Numbered from the stretch's first letter, positions 1 to 8,155 are shown. The stretch: DNA of 28,949 bases from JAAFJU01 sp043764895 (GCA_043764895.1 JAYUJY010000102.1:1-28949); one strand, 5' to 3'. Numbers and translations are program-made. Notes: a model not told the origin generated them from the letters alone.

Positions 1-80
1 GGCACGGCAAGCCATGCCCCTACGGTCTCTGGAAAGATAGATTTGTTGGGGCATGGCACGCCGTGCCCCAAACCCAACGG
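1..80. repeat. Dispersed inverted-repeat element, copy A (left end cut by window)
   Basis: The arm GGCACGGCAAGCCATGCCCC at the window start pairs with a right arm at about 44-79 that contains GCACGCCGTGCCCC and ends in AAACCCAACG. The same left-arm bases recur at 8075-8094 in copy B, and the right-arm end also matches. The element can fold into a long hairpin and encodes no protein. It lies just past the stop codon of the sugar transferase, so it may act in its 3' untranslated region. It resembles small non-autonomous palindromic repeats (MITE- or REP-like) common in cyanobacteria; which class is not clear. Confidence 0.75.
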
Positions 81-126
81 AGAGGTTCTAAATACCTGGA
101 TTATTCAAGCCACAGACGACTAGGCC

Positions 127-798
127 TTAATAAGCACCCTGTCGGAACAGAACAACTTTAAAAGTCTTGACCAGCAAGAGCAAATCATAGAACACACTCC
201 AACGCGCTTGGTAGCGAAGATCAAGTTGGACAATTTGTTCAAAGTTCTCAACGGACGATCGACCGTACACCTGCCATTCACCTGTTATTCCTGGCTTTAC
301 GGCAAGGCGCTGCCAGTGGTGAGGCTCATAGTACTTCACTTCGTCCAAAGTGGGCGGACGAGTCCCGACAAGACTCATGTCTCCAGAAAAAACGTTCCAG
401 AACTGAGGCAGTTCATCTAGACTCGTCTTTCGTAAAAACTGGCCAATTCGGGTTACACGGGGATCAGACTTATTTTTGAAAATCAATCCGACCGCTTCGT
501 TCTTGACTGTGGACTTTAAGGCTTCAGCATTGATGACCATCGATCGAAACTTGTGGATTTTGAACAGCTTACCGCCCAATCCACATCGAGTTTGGCTATA
601 GAAAATAGGACCAGGGCTATCTAGTTTCAAGGCAATAACAATCGGGATAAATACGATCGTTAACAACACAATTCCTACAGCGCTTCCTAATAGATCAAAC
701 AAGCGTTTGAAATTAGAAAGGGCCGATCGGTGAGGCACATGGACGTGCGGACTGCGAGAATTCGGAAAATAGGTTTCCATGTAGTCATAGGCTCTCAT
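127..798 (-). CDS. Undecaprenyl-phosphate sugar phosphotransferase (bacterial sugar transferase family)
   Basis: This enzyme transfers a sugar-1-phosphate from a nucleotide sugar to undecaprenyl phosphate on the inner face of the plasma membrane, the first step of exopolysaccharide or capsule assembly. The protein has about 223 residues, the short single-domain form: a hydrophobic segment (LLGSAVGIVLLTIVFIPIVI) is followed by the catalytic domain. Family motifs are LDSPGPIFYSQTRCG, KIHKFRSM, RVTRIGQFLRKTSLDELPQ, GDMSLVGTRPP and KPGITGEWQV. I place the start at the ATG at 798 because AAGAGG lies about nine bases upstream; a TTG at 822 would add eight residues. It is divergent from the beta-helix pseudogene. 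The family is clear, but the sugar cannot be told from sequence. Confidence 0.93.
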   Translation of the reverse strand: MRAYDYMETYFPNSRSPHVHVPHRSALSNFKRLFDLLGSAVGIVLLTIVFIPIVIALKLDSPGPIFYSQTRCGLGGKLFKIHKFRSMVINAEALKSTVKNEAVGLIFKNKSDPRVTRIGQFLRKTSLDELPQFWNVFSGDMSLVGTRPPTLDEVKYYEPHHWQRLAVKPGITGEWQVYGRSSVENFEQIVQLDLRYQARWSVFYDLLLLVKTFKVVLFRQGAY

Positions 799-1438
799 GG
801 GAAAAGACCTCTTATAGGACAAGGGTTCAAATGGACTTAATGCTTTAAAGAAGATTTACTTCGCTCGATCGTGAGGATTCATAATCAAGGTAGATAAACA
901 GTTCCAGTATTATGAACTTCAGCCTTCAACTTCAGCAGCTAGCTTTAGTCTTTAGTAGGAGCCTTCAACTACGGTCTTTAATCAATAGTTACAGTTTTCG
1001 ACTCGTTTGAAAAGGACAAATAATAGTGTGACGATCGGCTCAAAAACAGGCATTAACCCACCTAGAGCGCTTTGGAAACTCTACCATAGTATTAAATTGA
1101 GTCGGATACTTAACCCTCTCTCAGATGACTTAAATTTAGCTCATCCTTTTGAAGATGACTATTCGTCGGAGATATGATCTCTCACAAAAGCACGTCCCAC
1201 TCTAGGGATAGGGCTGAGGTTAGAGATAAATGCATATCTCGTAAAGTTTTAGTTTAGCTTGATAAGATTCTCATGTTGATGGATTTAAACTATGCCCTGC
1301 GATACATTTGCAGCGTTGGTCATCTAGGCTATGGCGTGGCGGCGAAGTGACCATTTCAGGGACATCTCCCATGATTTATTAATTTTTCGATGTGTGCATG
1401 AAGTTCTTGTTCGTTCAACCCCTGCTAAAGAAGAAACT
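799..1438. other. AT-rich intergenic region between divergent genes
   Basis: About 640 bases with no credible gene; short frames here have no recognisable product. It should hold the promoters of the minus-strand sugar transferase and the plus-strand beta-helix gene. The only structure I see is a possible degenerate repeat at 1178-1226 (listed separately). An open frame from 1331 runs into the beta-helix pseudogene, but the ATG at 1439 is the better start because a signal-peptide-like stretch begins there. Confidence 0.5.
1178..1226. repeat. Possible degenerate small repeat, related to 23137-23185
   Basis: It begins TCTCTCACAA and ends with a purine-rich stretch (AGGGCTGAGGTTAGAGA). The segment at 23137-23185 begins with the same ten bases and ends GGGTTGGGGTGAGGGA at a similar distance. 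Both are intergenic. The middle parts differ, so a shared origin is plausible but not certain. Confidence 0.3.
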
Positions 1439-3554
1439 ATGGCTAGTCCCTTTTCGACCACCGCACTCCTTCTAAACTCAATCCTTTCGACGACTCTTTC
1501 GACCACGACTCCCGCCCTTACCGCTGCACAATTTGGGTAGATTCCTCAGATTGGATTGCCGGGTGGACGGGGAACCACCATTCAAAGTGCCTCAAACACC
1601 TCCCCTTCCACAGCCCAACAACTTGGCATTCTGAAGGGTCAAGCGCTTTTCAATGGTTCCGTCACCCAAGCTGATCCGATCGATTGATATCAATTTCAGA
1701 TGCAGGACAGCCGCAACTGGAGCTTTCTGCTGAGTGGGCTGGTCCCGGCCATCGCAGGCGCAGGGCTAACGATGTCTATTGTGGACGCTCAAGGGGTGGC
1801 GGTGAGCGCGTTGACCGCACAGGAGGATGGTTCGACGAAGCTGCTAAGTGGAAGTTTGCGCCCTGGAACGTATACGCTCGTGGTGTCCGGTCAAGTGCAG
1901 GACAGTTCTTACCGGATTAGCCTCATCGAAGGCAACACCTACTTTGTCTCATCCACCGGGAGCGACACCAACCTCGGAACCTACGCGGCTCCCTTTAGTA
2001 GTATCGAAAATGCGGCAAACCGAGCTGATCCCGGCGATACAATTATGATTCGGGGGGGAATTTATTACGATCGCGTATTAAATCTAGTTAAAAGTGGCAC
2101 GAGCGATCGACCGATTACGATTGAATCGGTTCCGGGTGAATTTGTCGCGCTCGATCATGGATTCCAAACCGGACCGTGGAGCGCCACTGAAAATGCCAAT
2201 ATCTTTCGATCGACGCCGCTGATTCCCGATCCAACGGTTGAATCTATTGTTCTGGGTTGATGTGCCGAATAAGTTGCTCTACACTTGGGCCGTGGGTGGC
2301 ATCAATCCAACGGATCAAGAAGTGCTGATTTTGGCGGCAAGAACCGATGGACTGTCAGCCGGAATTCGGATTTTTGATACTGCAAATCATATTGTCATTG
2401 ATGGTATTTCGGCCCGAGCGGCAGATGCAGGACTGTGGGCTGGAGCCTTTCTAAATCCAGATGTTCGAGGGACCGATATTACCCTACGCAATAGTGAAAT
2501 CAAGTTTGCCTGGGACTATGCACTCCGGTTAGATAACTGGGAAGGCGCGCTTTTTGAAAATAACAACGTGCATAACAATGCCCCAATTAACTATCCTCGA
2601 TCGGCCTCTGCCATTTGGCCCCACGCGGTGATTGGGTATAAGAGTCGGGACGTGACGGTAATCGGCAACCGGATTCATGATAACAACGGCGAAGGCGTCG
2701 GTCCATACCTTGGTTCCGATCGATGGAAAATCCTGAATAACGTCATTCACGACAATTTTTCGGTCAACCTTTATGTTGATACGGAGTTAGGGGATGTGCT
2801 GGTTGATGGCAACTTTATCTACAACACGCCGGGTAAGAATGTAGGACAGTCTCTTGAACTCAGTGATGGCATTCGTTTAGCCAACGAAGCCGCAGATTTG
2901 GGCAAAGAAGATCCCGATCCAAGCTATTACAATATTCAAGTGACCAACAACATTGTTGTCGGAACCGGAGGCGGTATTCGATCGTTTCCCTACGCTGGGG
3001 GATCCAGTTTCTTGAAAGATTCTTTGATCGCAAACAATACCATTGGACCGTTGATGGACGGGGCGCAGGCGATCGAAGTGCGGGCTGGGGACACTGTAAC
3101 GGTAGCGAATAATCTAGCGGTTTCTAATCCAATTCTCCTTGCAAGAGGGCTAGGTGCCGTGGGGATCATTGCTTCAAACAACTGGGTTAGCGATCCGACT
3201 CAGCTCACTCGTGCCCGAAACAAGATTAAGGTCACTAGCACTCAATCCGGCGATCCGAAGCTCCTCGTCGGGACAGGCATCCTACTCGAAAACTATGGCC
3301 CTCAGCCCGGTTCTCCGCTCTATGGGGCGGGAGTGAGTCTGCCGCAGGTGAAGACTGACTATTTGGGACGTCCTCGATCGGTCGATCTTCCTAGCATTGG
3401 CGCGTTTGAGAGTCCGATTACCGTGGTCGAACCGCAACCGCAACCGCAACCGCAACCTGTTAACAAACCCGCCACCACTCCCGTTACCAACGAGTTTAAG
3501 CCCACCCCACTGGCTGAACAGTTACGGAGAAAGCTTCGGTTTGGTAAACCTTAA
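1439..3554 (+). pseudogene. Secreted right-handed parallel beta-helix protein, broken by two stops and a frameshift
   Basis: Read across frames this would be a protein of about 700 residues. It begins with a signal-like N-terminus (ATG 1439, hydrophobic Ala/Leu/Thr-rich, ending TAAQFG). A PPC-like beta-sandwich follows (DPID, YQF, LRPGTYTLVVSG), then a DUF1565-type start (TYFVSSTGSDTNLGTYAAPF) and many beta-helix coils (for example ILNNVIHDNFSVNLYVD, NNIVVGTGGGIRSF). The C-terminus is a PQ-repeat and basic tail. Three lesions are visible: TAG at 1538-1540, TGA at 1685-1687 where the family would have an aromatic or similar residue (DPID-stop-YQF), and a frame change between about 2243 and 2260. 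Such proteins often bind, cleave or epimerise polysaccharides, which fits the neighbouring sugar transferase. Its stop overlaps the stop of the convergent kinase gene at TTAA 3551-3554. Sequencing error is the alternative, but three separate errors are unlikely. Confidence 0.8.
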
Positions 3555-5800
3555 AGCGTCCAGACTCGGATGGAATTATCTGAACTGCCGCTGGCAAACC
3601 ATTTTTGATTGGGACTGACAACGATCGCATTGACGGCACTTTTGTGGTCTGCGATCGTTTTGACGAGTTCTCCCGTTGCCAGTACCCAAACTCGGATGGT
3701 TTTATCGGTACTCCCGCTGATCAAATATTTACCATCGGGGGTTAGCGCCACGGCATTTACGGCGTCTAGATGGCCGCACAAGGTCCGCACCAGCTCTCCC
3801 GTTTGGGTATTCCAAATGCGAATCGTTCGGTCTTTGCTGCCGCTTATGACCAGTCGTCCACTGTCGGTGATGGCCACGGACAAAACTGATTTTTGGTGTC
3901 CGGCAAAGCGATGAACGAGTTGGGTCGTATTAAAATTCCAGACGCGGACGAGGTTGTCTAGTCCGCCGCTGGCGATCCATTGGCCGTTGGCGCTGATGGT
4001 CACCGATCGCACCATGCCCAACACCTCAGGATAGCTCCGCAAGAGTTCTCCACTGTTCAGTCGCCATGCGCAAACGGTGCGATCTTCTGCGCCGCTAATC
4101 AAAAACTGACCATCGGGACTAATGGCAATGGCATTAATATCCCGCGTATGATCGGACTTCGATCGCAGCAATACCCCTCTGGGCAAGTCCCAAAACTTCA
4201 GACTAATATCATCACTACAACTCACGAGGGTCTTCCCATCGGGTGAAATGGCGAGACCATTGACAGACTTTGTATGACCCTGCAAGATTTTGTCACACGC
4301 GCCACTAACGAGATCCCACACCATAATTCGATCGTCGAGACCGCCACTCACCAGAGTCTGACCATCTGAACTCGCCGCCAAACAAAGCACCCACGACGTA
4401 TGTCCCCGCAGCGATGTAATGCAGCTAAAAGGTTGAGACTCTCCCGAGGCAGGGGGAAGTAAGTTTGGCATGGCGCTAATCGGCATAGCGCTGTTCGGCG
4501 TAATTGGGGTACTGCTCGGGGGGATAGAAGCTGGAATGTGCGTGAGGATGTCGCTGGCGAAGGGGTGGGAGATGCGAAGGGGTGCGATCGACGGAGCGAT
4601 CGCTTTCTTAATCAAGGGCTTGAGAAAATCCTCTCGAATGTTCGTGGGAATGGCGGAGTTCGGAAAATCAGAAAATGTCCCGCTGTGAAGCGTTTCTAAA
4701 ATCTGCCAGGGGGGAACTGCATCAATTGAGGGTTGGGAAATCGGGTCAGCGGTCGGCTGTGACAGAGGTTGCGATCGAGGTTGCGACGGGGATTGCGATC
4801 GAGGTTGCGACGGGGATTGCGATCGAGGAGGCTGAGTGGTCTGGGCTAACTCAGCCTTAGGGCGGCCCTCGTTAGACGTGCCCTTGACCAGCGGCTGAGA
4901 CAACACCAGTCGCAAATCATGCATGATTTCAGCAACCGATTGATAGCGCTCACTCACGAGATCCTTCAGCATTCGATCGAGAATCCGACCGAGACCCTCC
5001 GTCAGCACCACGCCCTTCTCTGCCAGATTCGATCGCCAGAGCCAATTTCCATGGACAGGATCGTATAGTTCTTCGGGCTTGGTTTGGGTCATCAAGTACA
5101 GACACGTCGCCCCCAAACTGTAGAGATCGCTCGCTGGAAAAGCTCGTCCACTGCGTAACTGCTCCATTGGCGCATAGCCTTCGGTGCCAATGCGAGTCCC
5201 CGGAGCCGCAATCTCAGATCCCCCTTCTTGCAATACTTTAGCCACCCCAAAATCAATCAAAACCAACCGATTATCGAGCTTCCGACGAATAATATTGGCA
5301 GGTGTAATGTCTCGGTGGATGACGTTTCGATCGTGAACAAACTTCAAAATTGGCAACAATCCCGCCAGAACTTCCCGGATTTTTTGCTCACCAAAACAGC
5401 CGCGCCGAGCGAGTTCTTGCCCTAGCGTTTCGCCTTCAATAAACTGTTGCACCAAATAAAGCCGCTGGTCATGCTCAAAGTAGGCGAGCAAACTCGGAAT
5501 ATGCGGATGTTCACCGAGTTCATTCAGTCGCATCGCCTCTTGTTCAAAAAGCTGCACCGCCTTTTCCAATGCCTTCAAGCTCTTCAACTGCGGAGAAAAC
5601 TGCTTAATCACGCAGCGTGCCTTCAGCCGATCCTCATCCACCGCCAAAAAAGTTTTTCCAAAGCCGCCCTGTCCCAACGCCCGAACGGTCCGATATCGCC
5701 CCCGTAAAAGCGGCGTGAGCTTTCGCCCACAGCTATCACAGTTGATGGCTTGGTCGATATTAATGGGCTGCTTACAGTCGGGATTGAGGCAATAAATCAT
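3551..5800 (-). CDS. Ser/Thr protein kinase with N-terminal zinc ribbon and C-terminal WD40 propeller
   Basis: A 749-residue cytoplasmic signalling protein of the cyanobacterial Hanks-type (Spk-like) group. Residues 4-24 carry four Cys (C4, C9, C21, C24), a likely zinc ribbon. The kinase domain covers about 33-300: glycine loop GQGGFGKTF (43-51), ATP lysine K66, HRDITPANI (162-170), DFGVAK (183-188) and GTEGYAPMEQ. The HRDxK lysine is replaced by Thr166 (codon ACA). A Ser/Pro/Gln-rich linker (about 310-460) contains near-repeats of SQPRSQSP. Residues 460-749 form seven WD40 repeats, each with GH/DH and a final W, enough for one closed propeller that would bind a partner or substrate. It is transcribed alone and divergently from the small MoaD-like gene. 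Substrates are unknown. Confidence 0.95.
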   Translation of the reverse strand: MIYCLNPDCKQPINIDQAINCDSCGRKLTPLLRGRYRTVRALGQGGFGKTFLAVDEDRLKARCVIKQFSPQLKSLKALEKAVQLFEQEAMRLNELGEHPHIPSLLAYFEHDQRLYLVQQFIEGETLGQELARRGCFGEQKIREVLAGLLPILKFVHDRNVIHRDITPANIIRRKLDNRLVLIDFGVAKVLQEGGSEIAAPGTRIGTEGYAPMEQLRSGRAFPASDLYSLGATCLYLMTQTKPEELYDPVHGNWLWRSNLAEKGVVLTEGLGRILDRMLKDLVSERYQSVAEIMHDLRLVLSQPLVKGTSNEGRPKAELAQTTQPPRSQSPSQPRSQSPSQPRSQPLSQPTADPISQPSIDAVPPWQILETLHSGTFSDFPNSAIPTNIREDFLKPLIKKAIAPSIAPLRISHPFASDILTHIPASIPPSSTPITPNSAMPISAMPNLLPPASGESQPFSCITSLRGHTSWVLCLAASSDGQTLVSGGLDDRIMVWDLVSGACDKILQGHTKSVNGLAISPDGKTLVSCSDDISLKFWDLPRGVLLRSKSDHTRDINAIAISPDGQFLISGAEDRTVCAWRLNSGELLRSYPEVLGMVRSVTISANGQWIASGGLDNLVRVWNFNTTQLVHRFAGHQKSVLSVAITDSGRLVISGSKDRTIRIWNTQTGELVRTLCGHLDAVNAVALTPDGKYLISGSTDKTIRVWVLATGELVKTIADHKSAVNAIVVSPNQKWFASGSSDNSIRVWTL
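4769..4828. repeat. 24-base tandem repeat containing HIP1-type cores, inside the kinase linker
   Basis: The unit TTGCGATCGAGGTTGCGACG plus GGGA occurs at 4769-4792 and 4793-4816, and a third copy begins at 4817. Each unit carries GCGATCG. On the coding strand the array encodes repeated Pro/Ser/Gln/Arg octapeptides, so the period keeps the reading frame (24 = 8 codons). Confidence 0.85.
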
Positions 5801-5961
5801 GAGATGGCAAGATGCCTAAAGCTGACATTTCTTCCTAACACTTGATTTTGACACATGATTACGTGTAGAAGATGTCGGGTTTGAGTCGCCTCGTCCAAAT
5901 GGCCTGCGATACTTCAAAAGAAGAGTGTTATCAGAAGAGCGTTATCAAAAGGAGATTGTTC

Positions 5962-6249
5962 ATGCCCGCCCCCCGTTCCGTCACGCCCCACCCCACCATT
6001 CAAGTGACCTTAAAACTATTTTCTGTCTATCAAGACGTCTACGGCCAATCCGAACAGAGGGTTGAGTGTCCCATGGGAACCACCGTCGGAACCCTGTGCG
6101 ATCGCTTGATTGCCGAGCATCCCAGCCTAACAAAATGGCGATCGGTGACTCGATTTGGGGTGAACCTCGATTTTGTGCCCGAAGAGACAGTGCTCAGGGA
6201 CGGGGACGAAGTTGTTCTCATTCCACCCGTCAGCGGTGGCGCGGGTTGA
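5962..6249 (+). CDS. MoaD/ThiS-like ubiquitin-fold sulfur carrier with two residues beyond Gly-Gly
   Basis: A 95-residue beta-grasp protein. Conserved features are IQVTLKLFSVYQDVYG, GTTVGTLCDRL, the RSVTRFGVNLDFV segment and LRDGDEVVLIPPVSGG. The family's C-terminal Gly-Gly is adenylated and turned into a thiocarboxylate that delivers sulfur, to molybdopterin synthase in the case of MoaD. Here the protein ends Ser-Gly-Gly-Ala-Gly, so the Gly-Gly is not terminal and would need trimming if it works as a carrier. I chose ATG 5962 because AAAAGGAG sits seven bases upstream; an in-frame ATG at 5872 lacks a good site and would add 30 non-conserved residues. It is the first of three plus-strand genes ending with the ThrC-like enzyme and a second carrier. 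MobA at 27799 allows a molybdenum-cofactor role, but the ThrC context points to sulfur transfer. The role is unsettled. Confidence 0.88.
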   Translation: MPAPRSVTPHPTIQVTLKLFSVYQDVYGQSEQRVECPMGTTVGTLCDRLIAEHPSLTKWRSVTRFGVNLDFVPEETVLRDGDEVVLIPPVSGGAG

Positions 6250-6252
6250 ACT

Positions 6253-6279
6253 CATACCCGATTTTTTTAGTCGGGTATG
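6253..6279 (+). terminator. Perfect 9-bp hairpin between carrier gene and thrC-like gene
   Basis: CATACCCGA (6253-6261) pairs exactly with TCGGGTATG (6271-6279) around a nine-base T-rich loop, starting four bases after the stop codon. There is no U-tract after the stem, so it may be a weak terminator, a processing site or a stabilising 3' end rather than a classical intrinsic terminator. Confidence 0.45.
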
Positions 6280-6280
6280 T

Positions 6281-6310
6281 TTGACGGGATCGAAAACGCC
6301 ATGATACATT
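6281..6310 (+). promoter_or_regulatory. Candidate sigma-70-type promoter for the thrC-like gene
   Basis: TTGACG (6281-6286) and TACATT (6305-6310) are separated by 18 bases, directly after the hairpin and about 58 bases before the start codon. The match is 5/6 at -35 and 4/6 at -10. It would let the PLP enzyme and second carrier be transcribed independently of the first carrier. This is pattern matching only. Confidence 0.35.
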
Positions 6311-6367
6311 TCATTTTAATACAGTGAATTATTCTTACCCGTCCCCCCCATCACAGGAGTTTGAGCC

Positions 6368-7675
6368 ATGACCACCACTATTCCTTTGAACCCTACTTCG
6401 TCATTCACCTCAGCCTTTGAAGCACTCAAGTGCAAAGAGTGCGGCGCTGAATACGAACCCCTTGCCATTCATGTGTGTGAGCAGTGCTTCGGACCGTTGG
6501 AAGTAAAGTACAACTACGAATTCCTTAAGCAAACCGTCAGCCGCGAGACCATCGAAGCCGGACCGAATTCCATCTGGCGCTATCGTGCCTTTCTCCCTGT
6601 GGCAACCGATAACTACATTGATGTCGGCACCGGAATGACCCCCTTGATTGAAGCGAAACGCCTCGGTCGCCGCTTGGGTCTAAACAAGCTTTATATCAAA
6701 AATGACGCCGTGAACATGCCGACCTTGAGCTTCAAGGATCGCGTCGTATCCGTGGCCTTGTCGCGCGCTCGTGAATTGGGTTTCAGCACCGTGTCCTGCG
6801 CTAGTACTGGAAATTTGGCCAACTCCACTGCGGCGATCGCGGCTCATGCTGGGTTGGAGTGCTATGTGTTCATCCCGTCCGATCTTGAAGCGGGTAAAGT
6901 CTTGGGCACGCTAATTTACAATCCCACCGTCATGTCGGTCCATGGGAACTACGACCAAGTGAACCGCCTCTGCTCAGAAGTCGCTAACACCCACGGCTGG
7001 GGATTTGTCAATATCAACCTGCGTCCTTACTACTCAGAAGGCTCCAAGACCTTAGGTTTTGAAGTCGCTGAGCAGCTTGGTTGGCAGCTTCCCGATCACA
7101 TTGTGGCTCCATTGGCTTCAGGGTCGCTCTTCACGAAGATCTACAAAGGCTTCCGTGAATTTGTAGAAGTGGGTCTAGTGGAAGACAAAGACGTGCGGTT
7201 CAGCGGCGCTCAAGCGGAAGGATGCTCCCCGATTGCCCAAGCGTTCCGTGAAGGCCGTGACTTTATCTCTCCCGTGAAGCCCAACACCATCGCGAAGTCC
7301 ATTGCGATCGGTAATCCTGCGGATGGCGTCTATGCCCTTGAACTGGCCCGCAAAACCAACGGCACCATTGAATCCGTGAACGATGCTGAAATCATTGCAG
7401 GCATGAAGCTCTTGGCCGAAACCGAAGGTATCTTTACCGAAACCGCAGGTGGCACTACGATCGCTGTCTTGCAGAAGCTGGTCGAAGCGGGCAAAATCAA
7501 TCCTGACGAAACGACCGTGGTCTACATCACCGGAAACGGGTTGAAAACTCAAGAAGCGGTTCAGGCTCACATCGGTCAGCCTCTCACGATTGAACCCAAG
7601 CTAGATGCCTTTGAGCGTGCGCTTGAACGGGCACAGACGCTCGATCGGTTGGAGTGGCAGCAAGTGATGGTGTAG
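6368..7675 (+). CDS. thrC: Threonine synthase-like PLP-dependent enzyme
   Basis: A 435-residue fold-type II PLP enzyme. The N-terminus has a zinc ribbon (C22, C25, C37, C40). The PLP lysine is expected at K123 in MPTLSFKDRV. Other conserved parts are GMTPLIEA (89-96), CASTGNLANSTAAIAA, the LASGSLFTKI loop and TETAGGTTIAVL near the C-terminus. Threonine synthase converts O-phosphohomoserine to threonine. Canonical ThrC usually reads PTGSFKDRG, whereas this protein has PTLSFKDRV, which marks a divergent subgroup. AGGAG stands about nine bases before the ATG. The next gene encodes a Gly-Gly-ending sulfur carrier and the previous one a related carrier. Ordinary threonine synthesis is the default reading. 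A beta- or gamma-replacement using a protein thiocarboxylate is an inference from context. Confidence 0.85.
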   Translation: MTTTIPLNPTSSFTSAFEALKCKECGAEYEPLAIHVCEQCFGPLEVKYNYEFLKQTVSRETIEAGPNSIWRYRAFLPVATDNYIDVGTGMTPLIEAKRLGRRLGLNKLYIKNDAVNMPTLSFKDRVVSVALSRARELGFSTVSCASTGNLANSTAAIAAHAGLECYVFIPSDLEAGKVLGTLIYNPTVMSVHGNYDQVNRLCSEVANTHGWGFVNINLRPYYSEGSKTLGFEVAEQLGWQLPDHIVAPLASGSLFTKIYKGFREFVEVGLVEDKDVRFSGAQAEGCSPIAQAFREGRDFISPVKPNTIAKSIAIGNPADGVYALELARKTNGTIESVNDAEIIAGMKLLAETEGIFTETAGGTTIAVLQKLVEAGKINPDETTVVYITGNGLKTQEAVQAHIGQPLTIEPKLDAFERALERAQTLDRLEWQQVMV

Positions 7676-7747
7676 TTTCATCTCTGTTTAAATCGTTTCG
7701 ATCGTTAATTTATTTTCTAGTTGTTGTTTATTCCCCTGCTCGAACCC

Positions 7748-8023
7748 ATGGCCGTTAAAGTTTTGATTCCCACGCCCCTACAAAAGTTTGTTGGCGATCG
7801 TGCTTCTCTCGATTGTGAAGCCGGATCGATTACCCAGCTTGTTGACGTACTCGAAACGCAGCATCCAGGGATCAAAGCCCGACTCTGTGATGACAGCGGA
7901 AAGCTTCGCCGCTTCGTCAACTTCTATCTCAACAGTGAAGATATTCGCTTTATGGAGAATGAGGCAACGGCGTTGAGCGATGGCGATGAAGTCAGCATTG
8001 TCCCTGCGATCGCAGGTGGCTGA
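7748..8023 (+). CDS. MoaD/ThiS-like sulfur carrier ending in Gly-Gly
   Basis: A 91-residue beta-grasp protein with VKVLIPTPLQKFVGD, LVDVLETQHPGI, a conserved CDDSGKLRRFVNFYLN segment, LSDGDEVSIVPAIAGG and a terminal Gly-Gly ready for adenylation and thiocarboxylation. It is only distantly similar to the carrier at 5962, so the two are not a recent duplication. I start at ATG 7748; an upstream in-frame TTG at 7721 would add nine unlikely residues. It lies 72 bases after the ThrC-like gene in the same direction with no terminator between, so probably co-transcribed. In M. tuberculosis the similar CysO is the sulfur donor for the PLP enzyme CysM. By analogy this protein may serve the neighbouring PLP enzyme, although no activating E1-like enzyme or JAMM protease gene is in the window. 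Confidence 0.92.
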   Translation: MAVKVLIPTPLQKFVGDRASLDCEAGSITQLVDVLETQHPGIKARLCDDSGKLRRFVNFYLNSEDIRFMENEATALSDGDEVSIVPAIAGG

Positions 8024-8060
8024 GGTTTGCCGCTTGAGTAATCCAGCGATGCAACTCTTT

Positions 8061-8155
8061 TTCGTTGGGTTTGGGGCACGGCAAGCCATGCCCCTACAAA
8101 TCCGGGTTTAAGAGAATGTAGGGACATGGCTATGCCGTGTCCTAAACCCAACGAA
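8061..8155. repeat. Dispersed inverted-repeat element, copy B (complete)
   Basis: The left arm, from TTCGTTGGGTTTGGGGCACG onward to CCCCTACA at 8098, pairs with a right arm at 8117-8155 that begins TGTAGGGACATGGC and ends CCTAAACCCAACGAA. The arms are about 37 bases with a few mismatches and one unpaired base; the loop is about 18 bases. Copy A lies at 1-80. Each copy directly follows the 3' end of a gene. There is no coding capacity and no obvious target-site duplication. Confidence 0.85.

Noticed and set aside
4769..4828. Possible CRISPR-like array
   Set aside because: Units are contiguous without spacers and lie in frame inside the kinase gene.
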